Positions 9,529 through 19,811 are shown, counted from the first letter of the stretch. The stretch: DNA of 64,000 nucleotides from Shewanella sp. KT0246 (GCF_019654955.1 NZ_BPEV01000018.1:1-64000), one strand, 5' to 3'. The notes: generated by a model from the sequence alone, not told the origin. Numbers and translations are program-made.

Positions 9529-10482
9529 TTAAGCTTGTTTATTAATCCGTACCTCAATGGCATCCATCAGCATGCCGGTAATATCCACATCAAATGCGGC
9601 TTCAATTTCTTTTATACACGTAGGGCTAGTGACGTTAATTTCAGTTAGCTTGTCACCGATGACATCTAATCCTACAAAAATCAGTCCACGCTTTTTAAGC
9701 TCTGGACCTAAAGTGCGGGCGATATGAAAATCACTTTCAGATAAAGGCTGAGGAACACCGCTACCGCCAGCAGCTAAATTACCGCGAGTTTCGCCTTTCA
9801 TTGGGATACGCGCCAATGAATAAGGAACAGGTTCACCATCAACGACCAAAATGCGTTTATCGCCTTGCTTGATTGCCGGAATAAAACCTTGAGCCATAGC
9901 ATAGCGGGTACCGTGCTCGGTTAAGGTTTCTAAAATCACCCCAATATTGGGATCATCTTGTTTTACGCGGAAAATCGATGCACCACCCATACCGTCAAGT
10001 GGTTTTAGAATGATATCGCCTTTTTCTGCTAAGAAAGCGCGAATACGCTTTGCGTCACGGGTGACCACGGCTTCAGGCGTGAACTCAGGGAACCAAGCTG
10101 TAAATAGCTTTTCATTAGCATCACGTAAGCTTTGCGGCTTATTGACGATTAATACGCCTTCTTCTTCAGCGCGCTCTAGCATGTAAGTGGCGTAAATGAA
10201 CTCAGTATCAAATGGCGGGTCTTTGCGCATTAAGATGACGTCAAGATCGGCAAGTGGGGTGTCTATGCTTTCACCTAGTTCAAACCATTTGCTGGCATTA
10301 TCTTCAACAGTTAACGAACGCATGTTTGCCATAGCCTTGCCATTGACCATAGCGAGATCTTGCATTTCCATGTAATACAGTTCGTAACCGCGTGATTGAG
10401 CTGCCATTAACATCGCAAAACTAGAGTCTTTTCTAATGTTAATTTCGCTGATTGGGTCCATTACTATGCCGAGCTTTATCAT
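9529..10482 (-). CDS. gshB: glutathione synthetase
   Basis: ATP-dependent ligation of glycine to gamma-glutamylcysteine, the second step of glutathione synthesis. The 317-residue length is typical. It shows the N-terminal start KLGIVMDPI, the ATP-grasp core with ILKPLDGMGG near residue 160, and the RGNLAAGGSG loop followed by LIFVGLDVIG and the INVTSPT motif. The ribosome binding site is AAGGAT. It sits 37 bases after rsmE, and the order endA-rsmE-gshB matches E. coli and relatives. Confidence 0.96.
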   Translation of the reverse strand: MIKLGIVMDPISEINIRKDSSFAMLMAAQSRGYELYYMEMQDLAMVNGKAMANMRSLTVEDNASKWFELGESIDTPLADLDVILMRKDPPFDTEFIYATYMLERAEEEGVLIVNKPQSLRDANEKLFTAWFPEFTPEAVVTRDAKRIRAFLAEKGDIILKPLDGMGGASIFRVKQDDPNIGVILETLTEHGTRYAMAQGFIPAIKQGDKRILVVDGEPVPYSLARIPMKGETRGNLAAGGSGVPQPLSESDFHIARTLGPELKKRGLIFVGLDVIGDKLTEINVTSPTCIKEIEAAFDVDITGMLMDAIEVRINKQA

Positions 10483-10519
10483 ACTTTTATCCTTATTTTC
10501 TCAATGCTTATATCATTGA

Positions 10520-11254
10520 TTAACCGATATCACCGAATCGTAATTGCAAAGCGGTAATTGCAGTTAGTGAAGCTGTTTCTGTACGCAATACTCGTGGGCC
10601 AAGTAATACGTCGGTGAAGAGATGTGTTTCTGTCATTGCTATCTCTTCTTCTGATAGACCGCCTTCAGGGCCAATTAATAACCGTACTTTGGTATTTTCT
10701 AATGCTAAACCATTAATACCGTGAGCTGCGCGAGGATGCAGGTTTAGCTTCAATGCATCTGTTTGTTCTGCGCACCATTGGCTTAAAGTCATTGCAGGTC
10801 TAACTGTTGGTACAAAACTGCGACCTGATTGCTCACAGGCACTGATAACAATTTTTTGCCATTGGTTAATTTTCTTCTCTAAACGTTCGCCATTAAGTTT
10901 GACACCGCAGCGGTCAGAAAATAACGGTGTTATGGTGGTAACACCTAATTCAACAGACTTTTGAATGGTGAAATCCATTCTGTCACCGCGAGAAATAACT
11001 TGTCCTAGATGCAAGTCGAGTGGCGACTCTGAGTTATTTTCTGTTTTGTTGATAATTTCAACGGTGACATTTTTTTTATTGGCACTTATGATCGTTGCAA
11101 GGTAATCACAGCCATCACCACTAAACAGGCTGATGTTTTCACCTTCGCTCATACGTAAAACGCGGCCAATATGAGCAGCGCCATCTTCATCTAATTTTAC
11201 TTGCTGATTCACAGTAAGCTCATTGATAGGTTGGTAAATTCTTGGGACGCGCAT
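10520..11254 (-). CDS. rsmE: 16S rRNA (uracil-1498-N3)-methyltransferase
   Basis: SAM-dependent SPOUT-class methyltransferase acting on U1498 of 16S rRNA. It begins MRVPRIY, as is typical, with an N-terminal PUA-like domain. The C-terminal knot motif [13 protein letters not shown] is near residue 190, followed by [11 protein letters not shown]. The 244-residue length fits. The ribosome binding site is AAGGA. It is only 9 bases from the end of endA, so the two are probably co-transcribed, with gshB downstream. Confidence 0.95.
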   Translation of the reverse strand: MRVPRIYQPINELTVNQQVKLDEDGAAHIGRVLRMSEGENISLFSGDGCDYLATIISANKKNVTVEIINKTENNSESPLDLHLGQVISRGDRMDFTIQKSVELGVTTITPLFSDRCGVKLNGERLEKKINQWQKIVISACEQSGRSFVPTVRPAMTLSQWCAEQTDALKLNLHPRAAHGINGLALENTKVRLLIGPEGGLSEEEIAMTETHLFTDVLLGPRVLRTETASLTAITALQLRFGDIG

Positions 11255-11263
11255 AGTAAATCC

Positions 11264-12034
11264 TTAATCAATGAGGCCGAGATTCTGACATTGTTTTAAG
11301 ACAAAATTATTATGATTGCCTTGGTTTTTTGCAATTAGTTCATTTCGTAAACATTCTACGCTATCAACTGGATAAGTTTTGTTCCATGCTTCGAATAATC
11401 GTCTCTGGCTTGAAGAGATAGATAACCCATAAGTTTGTTGCATGTAAAAGTATGTACGAGAAATTGCGCCGCGGCTTTGTTTAGGAGGCTGCGCTTTTCG
11501 ACCTTTAAAGTCGACTACCATAGCACATTGGCCATATTGAGTAGCTTGTCCATTCCATTCACTGAAACGATAGTTACTTCTATCACCGTTTACTTCACCT
11601 ACTGCTGGTGTGAGGTTGTGTAAGTCAGATTCCATTTTTTTAAATTCAGGGCTATTTCTACCACAATTTTTACGACCACCGTCTTGCCAACATTGTAGTT
11701 GATGACCGAACTCCCAAGCGGGTACCACATGTTCCCATTCAATTCTGTTGGCGCGTGGAATTTGTTTTCTAACTTGGTAACCACAGCTTTCTAAATCAGG
11801 TTTCCATTGTTTACCAATGACATTAATATCACAACCACAATAGAAACTGCTCATAGGTAATGACTTACTATATATTTTCTGCGCGATTTTTTTAGCACTT
11901 CTAAAGCTGGTTGGGTGCTTTGCTGCTTCTACGCTATAACTGGATATAATGGCGATAATAGCGATGACTAATACAGCGATAATTTGGTAACTTTTTCTTA
12001 CGTGTTGATACGACAAAATAAACCCTAACTTCAT
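11264..12034 (-). CDS. endA: endonuclease I, exported DNase
   Basis: Secreted or periplasmic non-specific DNA endonuclease. The N-terminus carries a hydrophobic export segment (residues ~18-37, ending near VEAA). The EndA/NucM signature follows: [14 protein letters not shown] near residue 97, then [21 protein letters not shown], which contain the active-site His and Asn. Cysteines are numerous ([16 protein letters not shown]), as expected for disulphides in the periplasm. 256 residues is normal. No strong ribosome binding site is visible before this ATG. Confidence 0.93.
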   Translation of the reverse strand: MKLGFILSYQHVRKSYQIIAVLVIAIIAIISSYSVEAAKHPTSFRSAKKIAQKIYSKSLPMSSFYCGCDINVIGKQWKPDLESCGYQVRKQIPRANRIEWEHVVPAWEFGHQLQCWQDGGRKNCGRNSPEFKKMESDLHNLTPAVGEVNGDRSNYRFSEWNGQATQYGQCAMVVDFKGRKAQPPKQSRGAISRTYFYMQQTYGLSISSSQRRLFEAWNKTYPVDSVECLRNELIAKNQGNHNNFVLKQCQNLGLID

Positions 12035-12207
12035 TCAATACGGCACAGGGGATACGGGTTAGTATCACCTGATATTTGTGAAGGATGGTAAGGGATTGAA
12101 ACTGCGGATGCAATGGGCTTTAACAATCGAATATGCTATTTATTATGCTTTCAATTAACTTGTAATGTATTAAATAAACCTTTGTACGTTTTTATCATAT
12201 ATTTTAG

Positions 12208-12795
12208 CTATTTAGATACTGATGAGAGCACTTGTGCGCAGTTTTTACAGCGGTACTGAGTTTGATTGCGAACGACTTTATTGTGGCGTCGAATGGATAG
12301 CATCACTGGGCCGCAAGCACAGAAATACTCAAATTGCTTTCCTGCAACCGATTGAGTATTCAGTTGGTGAGTCGTATCTGCTGGAACGTTGAAAACATGA
12401 TGCATAATGCGCTGCCATTCAAGTCCATGAGGTTTTACTCGGCCATATAATTGAAAACTCAATAAATGGCTGATTTCGTGGGGCACGACTTGTTCAATAA
12501 ATTCGGCGCTGTTCTCTTCCAATAATACAGGATTAAAACGTAACTTATTCATTTGTAAATGAGCTGTTCCTGCACTTTTTCCTCTTAACGTAAATTGCAC
12601 AACGGGTCTTGGAAATTGGCGCTTTAAAATGGCTTCTGCTTGCTGATAATCGGTTTCTATTTTTTGAAGTACTTGCTGTTGTGCTTCAGTTTTAGCAAGG
12701 CAGCTTGGAGCGGAAATGAGTGATTTGGGTGAACGTACACCTGTCGTCTTAGTAGTTTTGGTTTGTGTATTTCGACTAAATAGTGATTTAAACAT
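12208..12795 (-). CDS. sprT: SprT-like zinc metalloprotease
   Basis: The zinc motif HEISH (HExxH) is near residue 107. A C-terminal zinc ribbon is visible, with CACG and YRCKNC pairs in the last 45 residues. This is the SprT/SPRTN-like family. The 195-residue length is longer than the ~165 of E. coli SprT, because of a basic, low-complexity N-terminal extension rich in Lys/Thr. There is no clear ribosome binding site, so the exact start is uncertain. The order sprT-endA-rsmE-gshB is the same as in E. coli, which supports the symbol. Confidence 0.85.
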   Translation of the reverse strand: MFKSLFSRNTQTKTTKTTGVRSPKSLISAPSCLAKTEAQQQVLQKIETDYQQAEAILKRQFPRPVVQFTLRGKSAGTAHLQMNKLRFNPVLLEENSAEFIEQVVPHEISHLLSFQLYGRVKPHGLEWQRIMHHVFNVPADTTHQLNTQSVAGKQFEYFCACGPVMLSIRRHNKVVRNQTQYRCKNCAQVLSSVSK

Positions 12796-12900
12796 AAGAG
12801 GTGATTGTTAAGGCTTAAAATGATTGGAATGAGTGTTTGGCTATGAGAATCACATCATATCATGGGTTAAAAAACGCATTTGAGTATATCGTGTTGAACT

Positions 12901-12939
12901 GGTTTGCCGCAATCTTGAACAACAGCTATACGGCAAACC
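12901..12939. repeat. inverted repeat (GGTTTGCCG / CGGCAAACC)
   Basis: A perfect 9-base stem with a 21-base loop lies just downstream of the C15-like gene and upstream of sprT. A TTTTA run follows on the plus strand, which would be antisense to both genes. It may be part of the intergenic RNA structure or a weak terminator. Confidence 0.45.
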
Positions 12940-12954
12940 TTTTACTGGTAAAAC

Positions 12955-14124
12955 TTATCTTTGCGCTGCAGCAAGTTTCACCATCTCGACAATTTGTTGC
13001 ACGATAGCCCATTCAGTATCAGCGTTATAGCCAGTGACTTTTGGGGTATGGATGTGCCCAACTGGGATATCACGTTTAAACTGCTCTTTCAGTAATATGC
13101 TGCGATAGGAAATTTCATTAGATAAATACCCACCACCTGAACCTTCAACTGAGGTTTCATTAACTAACTCATAAAGCGATTTAGCGTCAAACTGGCCACG
13201 ACTAACGGTAGTGACTTGGTGGTTATCATTGACCTGCCATTGACCTTCAGTTTGTTGCATTGCTTTGACAGGGAGTGAGAACTCAACAAACTCTGGCCCA
13301 TTTAAGGTGCCGCCATTAAATAACGGTGCTTTAGGTGTAGTTTTGTTTGCACCAGTATAAACGTTTAAGTTATCTGGCGCTGCAGCGCTTCGTCCACGAG
13401 CAGGGAATCGTTCAATATCAAAATCATCACGGCCCATGCTGACTGTGAAAATCATATCAATACTGTTATCTCGATACATAGGCGTGAGCAGTGATTCGAT
13501 AATGCCATTATCGAAGTCTGCAAATCGGACTGGAATCATCACGGTTTCAATTTGCGCTTGCTTACCGTCAACATCGAAGGTCATTCCGTCGAGAGCTAAT
13601 GCTGTCAATCCTGATGGATTACTTTGGGTAATATCTTTATCTAAAAAGAATGGGTCAAAACCTGTTAGCAAAATTTTGATGCGAGTTTCAGGCATAAAAT
13701 GAATATCGCTTAAACCACGAGAAGATTTTTCGAATGCTTTAACAAGAATGTCTCGTTGCCAAGGGACGATATTATATCCGGCATCAGCGGTTTTTAAGGT
13801 TTTTCGCATGGCTAAACGGCTCCAATACAGAGCGCGATCATCATAGTTACCCGCTTTGACATCTGCAACAGCCTGCTGCCAGAGTTTGGTGCCTTGAGAT
13901 GCTACCATTTGAGTAATGGCAAGCTCGTCTGTGGAAGCAATAAGTTGGTTGTCTAGCTGAGTATTGAGGTTATCAAAACGGTTAGCTACATCGGCCATGA
14001 CATCCATCACTTGCGGTAGGCGAAGTTCTTCTACGTCTAGTTTGCTTGAGTCTTGTGCATAAGCAGAGTGGCTACATAGAAGTACTGCAGCAAACAAAGT
14101 GCCGGTGATTAGGGGCTTGAACAT
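12955..14124 (-). CDS. exported peptidase-C15-like (pyroglutamyl peptidase I-related) protein lacking cysteine
   Basis: 389 residues with a signal peptide ending AYA-Q (residue ~24). After an N-terminal helical region, the C-terminal ~240 residues resemble pyroglutamyl peptidase I: KILLTGFDPF near residue 150, NPSG, FTVSMGRDDFDIERFPARG, and GHIHTPKV near 360, which may hold the family histidine. Where the catalytic Cys is expected (SNTAG...C) the protein reads YLSNEISYRS. I find no cysteine anywhere in the mature chain, so it cannot act as a cysteine peptidase. The ribosome binding site is AAAGGA. Function unknown; the family link is moderate. Confidence 0.7.
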   Translation of the reverse strand: MFKPLITGTLFAAVLLCSHSAYAQDSSKLDVEELRLPQVMDVMADVANRFDNLNTQLDNQLIASTDELAITQMVASQGTKLWQQAVADVKAGNYDDRALYWSRLAMRKTLKTADAGYNIVPWQRDILVKAFEKSSRGLSDIHFMPETRIKILLTGFDPFFLDKDITQSNPSGLTALALDGMTFDVDGKQAQIETVMIPVRFADFDNGIIESLLTPMYRDNSIDMIFTVSMGRDDFDIERFPARGRSAAAPDNLNVYTGANKTTPKAPLFNGGTLNGPEFVEFSLPVKAMQQTEGQWQVNDNHQVTTVSRGQFDAKSLYELVNETSVEGSGGGYLSNEISYRSILLKEQFKRDIPVGHIHTPKVTGYNADTEWAIVQQIVEMVKLAAAQR

Positions 14125-14181
14125 GGCTATTCCTTTAGGATGTCTTTTCGTTGTTATGGTTAATTTACCACGGCTTTGATA

Positions 14182-15093
14182 CTAATTCATTATTGATTGC
14201 AAAGACTCTTGGCTACTGTATCGTTTGGCAAAAAAGTCTAGAAAAGCGCTGATATTATTGGCTAATTGCTTACGGCTAGAATACACACCATAAACTTTAA
14301 ATGATTCCATTGGCCACTCTTGTAAAATCGGGACTAAGCTTCCCGCAGCAAGCTCTTGCTTACAGCTGTTATTGGATAGCATAGCAATACCAAAATCATC
14401 TTGCGCTAACCGCTTAACCATACTGGCACTATTGACCCTGACTTTACGCTTAAAGCTGGCCATGGTTTTTCGACTTCCTTTACCTACAGGCCAAATTGGC
14501 GCGGATAAGCTGGTGCCTAATAATATACCACTGTGCTGGGCTAACTCTTGTGGCGTCGCAGGTGTGCCTGATTTTTTGAGATATCCAGGACTTGCGACTA
14601 AAATAGGTTGGCGTTCAAATAGCAGTTTTGCGACTAAATCAGAAGATTCTAACGGACCATATTTAATAGCAATATCGTAGCCTTCGCCTACTAAGCCAAC
14701 ATTGCTGTCGGTAAATTGAACATCCAGTTCGATATTAGGATAAAGGCGCATAAAGCTACTACATAAGTTAGCAATCACTTCTTGGGAGAATGAGACTGGT
14801 ATGGCCACTCGCAATGAACCTGAAATATCACTGTGGGTATTTTCAATAATGGCTTTTGCCGCATCGATTTCTTGACTGATAGAATCACAATGCTGAAAGA
14901 ATAACGAACCAACTTGAGTGAGGCTTAAATTACGGGTGTCACGTTGCAGTAACCGCACGCCTAGCTGCTCTTCTAGTTGAGCAACCTTGCGACTAATGGT
15001 TGATTTTGGTTGTCCGATGTCTCGGGCCGCTTGTGAAAAACCTTTTGCTCTAACTACTGCTGCAAACAGCATCATACCGTTTAAATCAGGCAC
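14182..15093 (-). CDS. LysR-family transcriptional regulator
   Basis: 303 residues. The N-terminal winged helix-turn-helix (residues ~1-60) contains SQAARDIGQPKSTISRKVAQLE, typical of the family, followed by a LysR substrate-binding domain. It resembles the subgroup that regulates divergent genes. The start is GTG with GAGG upstream. It is divergent from the carboxylase polyprotein across ~125 bases, so that gene is a plausible target, but the inducer is unknown. Confidence 0.9.
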   Translation of the reverse strand: MPDLNGMMLFAAVVRAKGFSQAARDIGQPKSTISRKVAQLEEQLGVRLLQRDTRNLSLTQVGSLFFQHCDSISQEIDAAKAIIENTHSDISGSLRVAIPVSFSQEVIANLCSSFMRLYPNIELDVQFTDSNVGLVGEGYDIAIKYGPLESSDLVAKLLFERQPILVASPGYLKKSGTPATPQELAQHSGILLGTSLSAPIWPVGKGSRKTMASFKRKVRVNSASMVKRLAQDDFGIAMLSNNSCKQELAAGSLVPILQEWPMESFKVYGVYSSRKQLANNISAFLDFFAKRYSSQESLQSIMN

Positions 15094-15217
15094 CTTAGCC
15101 TCACTGTCTCAAAAATGGAACAAAGCGTCTCCGATAGTTTAATGGTAATTTGACAGGGAACAAAGTTATATTTACCGTCTAAAAATTTTAGAGGCTATAT
15201 AAGCAGAGGATCTTTTG

Positions 15218-18200
15218 ATGACTAGCAAAAAGCAGCCCGTAAACAAGACAACAGCTCAAGCGGCTGATCCGCTATTTTTACAAGCGGAACATTTAGCTAA
15301 AGATTTTTCATTATTTCCTGCTCATAGCAAGCAATCTTTGGCCGAAGAAATCAAAGGATTGTTGTCTGAAGATGCAATCCAATCAAACTTAAAAGAGTTA
15401 GCGACACTCGATGTCGATACCTACGTAACGAAAGTTATTCAACCGACTCAAGATAAAAACCGCCCAAGTGCAAAACGTGTTATTGCTGATTTAAAAGGTA
15501 AGTTAATTGCCGAAAATCATCTTGGCTCGTTTTACAGTGCAGAAATCGAGTTAAACTTTGGTTCTCGTACTCGCCGTGTTGGTTTTATTGCCCAAGAAAG
15601 AACAACTGGCAATGGCGCTTGGATGCCTGAGCATCACCTAGCTGCATGTAAAGCGATTCGTCATTTTTCAGAACTATCAATGCCAATCGTTTACTTAATT
15701 GATACTCCTGGTGCCGATGCGGGTGAAGTCGCTAACAGCCAAAACCAAGCTCACACGATTTCTAAAGCGATTGCTGAAAGTGCCAACGTTGACGTACCAA
15801 CTGTCGGTATCGTTATTGGTGCAGGTTACTCTGGCGGAGCGATTCCATTAGCTGCGGCCAACATCTTATTGTCACTGCGTGATGGTATTTTCAATACGAT
15901 TCAGCCACAAGGTCTGCAATCTATTGCGCGTAAATACAACTTATCTTGGCAGGAATGTGCTAAATCAGTGGGTGTTTCCCCTGAAGAGCTACTGACTGCA
16001 GGTTGTATCGACGGTATTGTTGATTTCTCTCCATATGATAAAGATGAGCGCCAACATAATTTACGCCGCGCAATTATCAGCAGTATCGAAGCTGTCGAAA
16101 CTGCAGCGATTAACTTTGTTCGTGATTCTGCTGATTTACGTGAGCATTACGACCGCAGTCTGACTCGTTATTTAGATCCTTCTAAGAACCTCGTTGCACT
16201 AGAAAATAACCAAGGTTTAGCTGTGGCTAGCAGCCCAACCATGCACCACAACTTATTTGGTAGTGCATACCGTTATTTACGTTACCTAACGCTGCGTAGT
16301 CGTATTCATTCAATTTCGGTTGAGCAGTACGGTCGTTTATCTAAAGTGAGTGTGCCAGAAGGTGATTTACTTGAACGTATCCAACAAGAGCAAGACAGTG
16401 TCTTCCAAGCTTGGTTATCAACACCTGATAAGCTTGTTTATGACGAAGAGCTGAATAAGCTTTGGGGTACGTTTGATAGCAAGCGTAATGAGATCTCAAC
16501 TGAACGTAACGTGATCACACGTTTCATCTTAGGTGAGCCAAAAGAGAACTATAAAAAAGCCCGTAAGGCGTTATTGTTCAATATTGGTTGGTCTTTATAC
16601 CACCGCTGGAAGAGTAATGCGGCCAATAACTTCAAAGGCTTAATTAAGCATCTTGAATCATTGCCTGCATCAAAAACTCAAGCGCCTTGGCCTGAATTAA
16701 ACCAATTAACTGTTCTTGATATTGTGGTTAATGACGAGCTACGTGAAGATTTTATTTGGCAATGTCATAACGTCCTTATCTTTAATGCTTTATACGACAA
16801 TGTTGTGCAGAACTTAGCATCGATTTCGAAAGAAGCGATGATGTCTAAGAGCCTTTCACGTGAGTCTGTAGACAAGTTACTTCATACATCTATCGATATC
16901 GCTTTGTCGAAAAATGATGATGCGAACGATAAGAACAAGTTCTACAAGTGGCTTAAATTCTTCATGGATCAATCTAACCGTGCAGAATTGCTAACGCGTG
17001 TTGAGCAATGGAAGAGTGTCGGTAACCCACAGCTGAATGACAGCTTATTTGTAATCCTGACCTACTTCTTTGAGCGCTTATTACCAGAATACTTTGATAG
17101 TGAAGAAGACCAAAGCAAATATACTGGTGCAATTAACCCTGTACGTATTGGTCGTCGTAAAGATTTCTGGAACCGTCTAACCATGGGTTACCAAGATCTA
17201 CTTATCCAAAAAGTACTTCGCGATGAAAAACGCCAAGGAAAAATGGGTTGGGAGAATGTCATTGGTAAGTTCTTCAGCGAATTTGAAGAGTTAAATGGCG
17301 ACAAAATGTCAGCTAACTTACTTAACTTCCCTGGTTTCCGTTTATCAATTGAAGATGCATTAGATAAAGGTATTCGCCCTTGTGGTTTGATTACTGGTGT
17401 TGCTGACTTTGAACATGGTGACAGTAAGCATCGTGTTGGTGTGGCTGTGTCTAACATCGCTTTCCAAGCGGGTGCGTTCGATATGGCAAGTGCTGAGAAA
17501 TTCAGTGCGCTATTGATTGAATGTGCTAAACGTAAATTACCAGTGGTGTGTTTCATCAGTTCTGGTGGTATGCAAACCAAAGAAGGTGCTGCTGCACTAT
17601 TCTCAATGGCCGTAGTAAACGACCGTATCACGCGCTTTGTCCGTGATAACGAATTACCAGTATTAATGTTTGGTTTTGGTGATTGTACTGGTGGTGCACA
17701 AGCAAGTTTCGTGACCCATCCGTTAGTGCAAACTTATTACCTATCGGGTACTAACATGCCGTTTGCAGGTCAAATGGTTGTTCCTGCGTACTTACCATCA
17801 ACAGCGACCTTATCGAACTACTTGTCGAAAGTTCCTGGTGCAATGACAGGCCTAGTACACAACCCGTTCAGCGATACCTTAGATAGTCATTTATCAAGTA
17901 TTGATCCATTAATGCCACTACCAACGCTGCACGCAAATGAGATTATTGCTAAAGCATTATCAAGCCTAGTGCCTGAAGTTAAAGCCATTGAAGAGAAGAT
18001 TGTTCAAGACGATCCTCGTGAGTTAATGAAGCCTATCGATAAAGTTTTAGTACATGCTCGAGGCTGTACAGCGGTTAAATTGATCCGTAAAGCACACGAT
18101 AACAACATTAACGTTGTGTTAGTGGCATCTGATCCTGATATGACTTCAGTCCCAGCAGACATGCTTAAGGTGAACGATAAGCTGGTTTGTATTGGTGGTA

Positions 18201-19774
18201 ATACATCTGACGAAAGTTACTTAAATGCATATTCTGTACTAAAAGTTGCTGACTACGAAAATGTTGATGCACTTCACCCAGGTATTGGTTTCTTATCAGA
18301 AAGCCCGCAGTTTGCTGCTTTATGTGTGAACAATGGCGTTAACTTTGTTGGCCCAAGCGTACACTCAATGACAACTATGGGTAACAAGTCGAACGCTATT
18401 AAGACTTCACAAGACCAAAACGTACCTGTAGTACCTGGTTCGCATGGTATTTTGACTAATGCTGAACAAGCGGTGAATGTTGCACTTGAAATTGGCTACC
18501 CAGTATTGCTTAAAGCGGTACAAGGCGGTGGTGGTAAAGGTATTCAAGTTGTAACTAAACCTGAAGATATGATTGGTTTATTCCAAAAAACATCTACTGA
18601 AGCTGCAGCAGCATTCGGTAACGGCGATTTGTACTTAGAGAAGTATGTAACGTCTTTACGCCACATCGAAGTACAGTTATTACGTGATAAATTTGGTAAC
18701 ACCAAAGTATTGGGTATTCGTGACTGTTCAGTGCAACGTAACAACCAGAAAGTGATTGAAGAATCTGGTTCGACAATGCTGCCAGAAGAGCTTAAGCAAC
18801 GAGTTCTTGAATACACTCGAGACTTAGGTGATGCGACTGATTACATGGGCGCTGGTACCGTTGAGTTTATTTACAACCTTGATGCTAACGAAGTGTACTT
18901 CATGGAAATGAACACACGTCTTCAAGTAGAGCATCCTGTTACTGAAGCAACCTCAGGTATTGATATTGTTAGTGCGCAGTTTGATATTGCTGCGGGCCGC
19001 TCAATTGAAGATTTAGAGCCTGTTGATCAAGGTTACGCGATGGAAGTTCGTGTGACTGCTGAAAAAGCTGCGCTTGATAGTGATGGTATTCTTCAGTTAT
19101 TACCAAACCCTGGCATGATCACTGAGTGCATCATGCCTGAAGGTGAAGGTATTGAAATCATCTCTATTGCTGAAACTGGTAAAGAAGTATCGCCATACTA
19201 CGATAGCTTGATTGCACAAATTATTATTCGCGGTGAGTCACGTGAAGATGTCGTCACTAAGATGTCAGCTTACCTTGATAGTGTAGTGATTAAAGGTATC
19301 GCAACAAACATTCCATTATTGAAGCTTATCCTTAAGGATGCGACGTTCAATGAAGGGGTTTACGATACTAATTACTTACCACGCTTAATGGCAGAGCTAG
19401 ACGTGCCTGCATTGGTTGCTGAAATGGAAGCGGCTGCTGAAACAGTAGGTTTAGATACTGAATCACTGCGTGTTGCTGAAAGTAATGAGCTTAAAGTATT
19501 GGCACAAGGTGCAGGTATCTTCTATACGTCACCAGCACCAGGTGAGCCTGACTTCGTTAAAGAAGGTGACATTGTTACTGTGGATCAGAATTTGGCGCTT
19601 ACAGAAGCGATGAAGATGTTCTCGCAAGTGACTCTAGCTGGGTTTAACCGTCAAAACGCTGTGCTTTATCCTGAAAATCAGAAATACCGTATTGAACGTA
19701 TTCTAAACGGTAATGGCCAACAGGTTTCTCAAGGCGATTTATTGTTTGTTATTTTACCTATCGATGGTGAGTAA
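15218..19774 (+). CDS. biotin-dependent acyl-CoA carboxylase polyprotein (CT, CT, biotin carboxylase, BCCP)
   Basis: 1518 residues that appear to join all functions of acetyl-CoA-carboxylase-type enzymes. Residues ~60-310 resemble AccA-type carboxyltransferase (YLIDTPGADAGE, VIGAGYSGGA). A helical region of unknown role spans ~330-640. Residues ~690-930 resemble AccD-type carboxyltransferase (ISSGGMQTKEGAAALFS). Residues ~945-1390 are an ATP-grasp biotin carboxylase (KAVQGGGGKG, EMNTRLQVEHPVTE). Residues ~1440-1518 are a biotin carrier domain with EAMKM, the biotinyl Lys being 1466. The ATG at 15218 has GAGGA 7 bases upstream. The acyl-CoA substrate is inferred, not shown. A strong terminator follows. 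Confidence 0.88.
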   Translation: MTSKKQPVNKTTAQAADPLFLQAEHLAKDFSLFPAHSKQSLAEEIKGLLSEDAIQSNLKELATLDVDTYVTKVIQPTQDKNRPSAKRVIADLKGKLIAENHLGSFYSAEIELNFGSRTRRVGFIAQERTTGNGAWMPEHHLAACKAIRHFSELSMPIVYLIDTPGADAGEVANSQNQAHTISKAIAESANVDVPTVGIVIGAGYSGGAIPLAAANILLSLRDGIFNTIQPQGLQSIARKYNLSWQECAKSVGVSPEELLTAGCIDGIVDFSPYDKDERQHNLRRAIISSIEAVETAAINFVRDSADLREHYDRSLTRYLDPSKNLVALENNQGLAVASSPTMHHNLFGSAYRYLRYLTLRSRIHSISVEQYGRLSKVSVPEGDLLERIQQEQDSVFQAWLSTPDKLVYDEELNKLWGTFDSKRNEISTERNVITRFILGEPKENYKKARKALLFNIGWSLYHRWKSNAANNFKGLIKHLESLPASKTQAPWPELNQLTVLDIVVNDELREDFIWQCHNVLIFNALYDNVVQNLASISKEAMMSKSLSRESVDKLLHTSIDIALSKNDDANDKNKFYKWLKFFMDQSNRAELLTRVEQWKSVGNPQLNDSLFVILTYFFERLLPEYFDSEEDQSKYTGAINPVRIGRRKDFWNRLTMGYQDLLIQKVLRDEKRQGKMGWENVIGKFFSEFEELNGDKMSANLLNFPGFRLSIEDALDKGIRPCGLITGVADFEHGDSKHRVGVAVSNIAFQAGAFDMASAEKFSALLIECAKRKLPVVCFISSGGMQTKEGAAALFSMAVVNDRITRFVRDNELPVLMFGFGDCTGGAQASFVTHPLVQTYYLSGTNMPFAGQMVVPAYLPSTATLSNYLSKVPGAMTGLVHNPFSDTLDSHLSSIDPLMPLPTLHANEIIAKALSSLVPEVKAIEEKIVQDDPRELMKPIDKVLVHARGCTAVKLIRKAHDNNINVVLVASDPDMTSVPADMLKVNDKLVCIGGNTSDESYLNAYSVLKVADYENVDALHPGIGFLSESPQFAALCVNNGVNFVGPSVHSMTTMGNKSNAIKTSQDQNVPVVPGSHGILTNAEQAVNVALEIGYPVLLKAVQGGGGKGIQVVTKPEDMIGLFQKTSTEAAAAFGNGDLYLEKYVTSLRHIEVQLLRDKFGNTKVLGIRDCSVQRNNQKVIEESGSTMLPEELKQRVLEYTRDLGDATDYMGAGTVEFIYNLDANEVYFMEMNTRLQVEHPVTEATSGIDIVSAQFDIAAGRSIEDLEPVDQGYAMEVRVTAEKAALDSDGILQLLPNPGMITECIMPEGEGIEIISIAETGKEVSPYYDSLIAQIIIRGESREDVVTKMSAYLDSVVIKGIATNIPLLKLILKDATFNEGVYDTNYLPRLMAELDVPALVAEMEAAAETVGLDTESLRVAESNELKVLAQGAGIFYTSPAPGEPDFVKEGDIVTVDQNLALTEAMKMFSQVTLAGFNRQNAVLYPENQKYRIERILNGNGQQVSQGDLLFVILPIDGE

Positions 19775-19780
19775 CAATCA

Positions 19781-19811
19781 GTTAGCGTAATTGCAAAGCT
19801 ATTACGCTAAC
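19781..19811 (+). repeat. perfect inverted repeat after the carboxylase gene
   Basis: GTTAGCGTAAT (19781-19791) pairs with ATTACGCTAAC (19801-19811) across a 9-base loop. There is no U run after it. It probably protects the mRNA 3' end or works together with the terminator 15 bases further on. Confidence 0.6.
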
